This document shows, one piece after another, positions 61,984-64,000 of a stretch of 64,000 bases of DNA. The position numbers and the translations under genes were made by a program. Origin of the DNA: Gordionus sp. m RMFG-2023. Taxonomy: Eukaryota; Nematomorpha; Gordioida; Chordodea; Parachordodidae. The stretch is taken from the NCBI RefSeq assembly GCF_954871325.1, contig NC_088777.1:6983366-7047365 (forward strand), written 5' to 3'. Numbering within the stretch: the stretch's first letter is position 1; the number at the start of each line of letters is the position of its first letter. Below the pieces are notes generated by a model. That model did not search any database. It worked only from the letters and a program-made list of their open reading frames with translations, and was not told where the DNA came from.

Positions 61984-64000
61984 GCTGTTTATGGAAGATT
62001 TAATATAAATTTTATTAAGTTCTAAAGTTCGTGGCAAAATTGTCTGAAATTTATAGGGTAGGTATTCCAAACATGATGGAATACATTTCCGGAAAAATTA
62101 GATTTTTAAATTTAAAAAAAAACGCGCTCAAAAAATGATTTAATGTTGAAAAAGTAACACATTGCCCGAAAAAACACATTGAGGCTAACATATATATAAA
62201 ATAAAATCATTTAAAAACGTTAGAAATCCTGAATTACTTACCAAAAAAAAATTAAAGGTTCATTGTTATAATCAGTGAAGTGAAAATTACTCTAAAAAAA
62301 AATTTCCCAATTTTATTAAAAATTTTATTAACCCGACCCTATATCTGGCGAACTTTACAACCTTTCACCTTGCGAAAGAAATATAAGCGATTTCTTATTT
62401 TTCTTATTCAAATTATTTTGAATCTAATTATATCAAAAGATTTAAAACATTTATTATTAAAAATTAAATGAAAAAAAATATTAATTTAATACTTTATTAT
62501 TAAAATAATATCCAGTAGTAATTTAATTTTAATAAATTGTTTATGTATTATAAGAAAATGAATCCAATCGTTTATGTGTTAGCATCAATGTGTTTTTTTC
62601 TAGCAATGTGTTATTTTTTTTCATTTTTAAATAAAAATCGGATTTTACCGGAAATACATTCCATCATGTTTGGATTTGGAATACCTATCTTATGAATTAT
62701 TAGACAATTTTGCTGTTAACCTTTGAGTCATTTTTATGGAAAATTTAATATAAATTTTATTAAGTTTTCTAAAGTTGGCCACAAAATTGTCTGAAATTTA
62801 TAGGGTAGCTATTCCAAACATGATGGAATACATTTCCGAAAAAATTAGATTTTTAAATTTAAAAAAAAACGAGCTCAAAAAAATGATTTAAAATTGAAAA
62901 AAATAACAACATTGCTGGAAAAAACAAATTGGCGCTAACATATATAATTAATGAATATCCGCGGCTTTGCAGTTAACGTTCGAATTCTATTTTAAATTAA
63001 AAAAATTCATAGCTAGGTCAATAAAAATACTTTAAAATAATTAATAACTTGCCAAAAAAATTTTCCTATCTACTTTGAGTACGGCAGAAGTTAAAAAAAA
63101 AACTTAAAAATTAATTAATAACTTTCCAAAAATTTTTAAATACCCGTCAAATTTATTTTTATACCTGTCAATTTAAATTAAATACAGCACAAAGTAATTA
63201 ATTTTTACAGCCAATTTGTTTTTATTTAAAAAAACTGCTCAAAAATTTATTACCAATACAGACATTATAAAAATTTTCAAAAAGAGAAACTTGATATTTT
63301 TTTTAAAAAAATATATTCTGACCTCAAATATCTTTCATCCTGTGATGGACTTGGTAAACCAACCTTGATGTTACCATAATTTTTATATTCGTAAATTTCG
63401 ATATCAATTATAGGTTCTGTTTTGAATTTAGGTATTGACCTTTCGGACGCCATTACTATTCTAATGTTCTGAATTGTTTCTGAGTTTTGAGAAGAACTGA
63501 AAGAACGCTTACCATGGGGGTTTTTGTTGAGCAAAACATCGTCCGATATGTATGATATTATTTCAACGTCCCGAATGCAATGCGATAAAAATAATTGAGA
63601 CATAGAGAACACATTGGGTGCGCCTTTATCTTCATTGATGATCGAGAGATCTACGTTGTACAATAAAGCTTTGGGGGCTAAAACTTTCATCCTAAAAGAG
63701 CTCCAAGTGATTAATCGAAGTGCTTTGAGAGAAGAAAAATACCCTATCTTAGATACTGAAGGGTCAAAAGAGTCCAGCAGAGTAAACATTTTGAAACCTG
63801 TTATATCGTTTTGACTATCTTCCACCTCAACTTCTTCGTTTTGATGGCTATTGAGATACTGGTTGGATACCTTTTTGTTCTCCTCAGCCAATATGGGCTT
63901 GATCGAATCTATTAATTTGAATTGAAGTCCCAAATCATCTTTAGAGGAATAATCATCATATAAGTCGTCATTTATAAGGACGCTGTATAAACTTATGATT
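54125..64000 (-). CDS. C-terminal part of a multi-exon gene, probable EAR/EPTP-like repeat protein (partial)
   Basis: Four minus-strand exons connect in phase: 64000-63323 (open at the window edge), 55203-55067, 54982-54920 and 54261-54125, ending with TAA at 54127-54125. All visible borders are GT-AG. Phases are 2, 1 and 1 at the successive donors and match each acceptor. The last three exons read as repeating strands: SSSFVLVQSFEEDKVIDI, VFIAIAKSDNFIHIYHYKG, FQLELISRAAGVKRIQPFF, then NGHLYMSIFKEAKKSEYI. This alternation (xFxxxQxI, G-V-x-x-I-x-x-F, hLYhxIh) is like the EAR/EPTP propeller repeats of LGI, TSPEAR and VLGR1-type proteins, but the match is by eye. The long first exon (about 226 residues) is unrecognised apart from a similar IIDIEIYEYKN strand. 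The 8.1-kb intron holds a LINE, a hAT, a piggyBac and several MITEs. Confidence 0.62.
54387..54584. mobile_element. Foldback hAT-type MITE in the last visible intron region
   Basis: It runs from TAGTGACGATTTTTGAAACC to GAGCCGTTTAACAACACTA, with a perfect 8-bp target duplication CAAAATAT (54379-54386 and 54585-54592). The left arm has lost the GTTAAACGGCTC segment. It lies in the intron between exons 54982-54920 and 54261-54125. Confidence 0.9.
55276..55427. mobile_element. Short hAT-type MITE built of iterated TCTAGATACAGATA
   Basis: The ends are TAGAGTTGTTAAAAG and, inwards from the right, CAGAGTTGTTAAAGG. The flanks are a perfect 8-bp duplication ATTCCTTC (55268-55275 and 55428-55435). The 152-bp body repeats a TCTAGATACAGATA word about five times. 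It lies 73 bp upstream of an exon of the propeller gene. Confidence 0.9.
55614..55836. mobile_element. Foldback hAT-type MITE in the large propeller-gene intron
   Basis: It starts TACTGTTGTTAAACGGCTCG and ends AAGCCGTTTAATAACATTA. The flanks TCTCTGAC and TCTCTGCT differ at two of eight positions. Arms and centre match the copy at 51249 closely. Confidence 0.88.
55837..57049. other. Intronic DNA with an old foldback MITE remnant
   Basis: At 56514-56690 TACTATTGCTAAAAAGCCCG, ACGACTCGGTTAATATTAG and AACAAAACTATGAGCAG look like a decayed member of the foldback family. A GCGTACGCGC-rich patch lies at 56170-56190. Nothing else is recognised. Confidence 0.4.
57779..57973 (-). pseudogene. BED-finger N-terminus of a hAT transposase
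   Basis: The 64-residue open stretch contains SDVWKKFSFIYDENKEKL and then VICIICKFIYVYNSITTG, the usual spacing of Trp, the CxxC pair and the S-x-T-T-G segment in BED fingers of hAT transposases. The His pair that should follow is lost, and the downstream transposase is missing. It belongs to the element at 57520-59939 and is a remnant. Confidence 0.65.
58026..59530 (+). mobile_element. Broken piggyBac-like transposon
   Basis: Plus-strand piggyBac transposase remains lie in several frames: an acidic N-terminal part (DFESDDDYLYNSS near 58130), LPGVKSHAKS near 58355, RFQFLLKVFRFDDMNTRNTR near 58508, and ideal DDE-region blocks. The latter are IDEMLPAFKGKCPFRQYMP near 58660, YGLKIYALVDSRTFYTLK near 58730 and ITMDNWFTIYELANYL near 58895. 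The three catalytic Asp (IDEM, LVDS, MDNW) are all visible but lie in different frames. The right end GTGAAGGGTTAA closes on the TTAA target at 59527-59530, after a repeated ACCTTTGTAGT word. No matching left end was found, so the element is probably truncated. Confidence 0.88.
61000..61510 (+). mobile_element. LINE reverse transcriptase fragment in opposite orientation
   Basis: The plus-strand stretch 61050-61361 carries LINE reverse transcriptase sequence: YKGPSHLV near 61100, LFCLGIHDLITKIKLP near 61180, the active-site strand WYIDDGVISGE near 61238 (YxDD type), and NQAKTEYF at its end. In the family these belong to one frame with GVQQGDPLG, here shifted near 61145. From about 61218 to 61507 the sequence is an inverted copy of 60966-60680, including the trailing non-coding-like part with ATGAATCAAGCTCATGTCTC. 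Confidence 0.8.
61778..62194. mobile_element. Palindromic MITE (GTTAGC family), copy 2, with a microsatellite at its centre
   Basis: Arms with CCGGAGATATATTCCATCATG and ATTCCAAACATGATGGAATAC pair with each other. The right end is CATTGAGGCTAACATATATA. The centre, which in copies 1 and 3 contains CTTTGAGTC, is replaced by a TTTC microsatellite. Confidence 0.75.
61908..61982. repeat. TTTC microsatellite, about 18-19 units
   Basis: An uninterrupted TTTC tract of about 75 bp sits at the centre of the palindromic MITE at 61778-62194. Perfect long arrays like this are usually length-variable. Confidence 0.97.
62195..62571. other. Intronic DNA between two MITEs
   Basis: Only a 63-codon open frame at 62280-62471, Ile/Leu/Lys-rich and without family features. 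Not regarded as a gene. Confidence 0.4.
62572..62946. mobile_element. Palindromic MITE (GTTAGC family), copy 3
   Basis: Left end TTATGTGTTAGCATCAATG; right end inwards ATATATGTTAGCGCCAATTT. The arms carry CCGGAAATACATTCCATCATG and its complement, and the centre is GCTGTTAACCTTTGAGTC. This is the best-preserved copy of the family in the window. Confidence 0.8.
62947..63322. other. Start of the large propeller-gene intron
   Basis: AT-rich intronic sequence following (on the minus strand) the donor GTCAGA at 63322-63317. Nothing else is recognised. Confidence 0.5.

Overview
The window looks like an AT-rich invertebrate metazoan nuclear genome. Overall GC is low (I estimate roughly a quarter). 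Genes are split by GT-AG introns, and a lysosomal sulfatase sits among dense DNA transposons, a gypsy-type retroelement, a LINE and a probable tRNA-derived SINE. I cannot name the species. There are no bacterial features such as operons or ribosome binding sites.

Three host genes can be read. (1) A plus-strand RNA-binding protein gene at 34274-41807 has eight exons: an RRM, an Arg/Asp-rich linker, then Asn/Met/Gly-rich segments encoded by two 171-nt duplicated exons. (2) A minus-strand iduronate-2-sulfatase gene at 51749-44337 has nine exons, in phase throughout, and about 612 residues. It includes a signal peptide exon and a 55-nt micro-exon. (3) The last four exons of another minus-strand gene (beyond 64000 down to 54125) end in what looks like a repeat propeller of the EAR/EPTP kind. 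Its roughly 8-kb first visible intron holds much of the repeat load. Genes 2 and 3 lie in the same orientation, separated by 2.4 kb.

Region by region: 1-8.9 kb has no recognisable gene, apart from a relatively GC-rich segment at 1-1560 and a tandem duplication at 5.5-6.7 kb. 8.9-17.9 kb is one nested pile: a broken gypsy-like LTR element with a hAT element inside it, a MITE inside the hAT, and a 3-kb long-inverted-repeat DNA transposon splitting one LTR. 18-34 kb is intergenic, with a 191-bp duplication, three hAT-type elements (20.4, 28.5 and 30.9 kb), GC-rich-ended MITEs, foldback MITEs and a TA-flanked MITE. 34-42 kb is the RRM gene; 44-52 kb the sulfatase; 54-64 kb the propeller gene. The last contains a LINE interrupted by a hAT element that itself carries a piggyBac-like element.

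The strongest signals are the transposon ones. Several elements have perfect or near-perfect 8-bp target duplications, at least five distinct hAT lineages coexist in 64 kb, and foldback MITEs repeatedly landed in introns of otherwise intact genes. I see no CRISPR array, rRNA or intact tRNA gene, and no defence-like or biosynthetic system.
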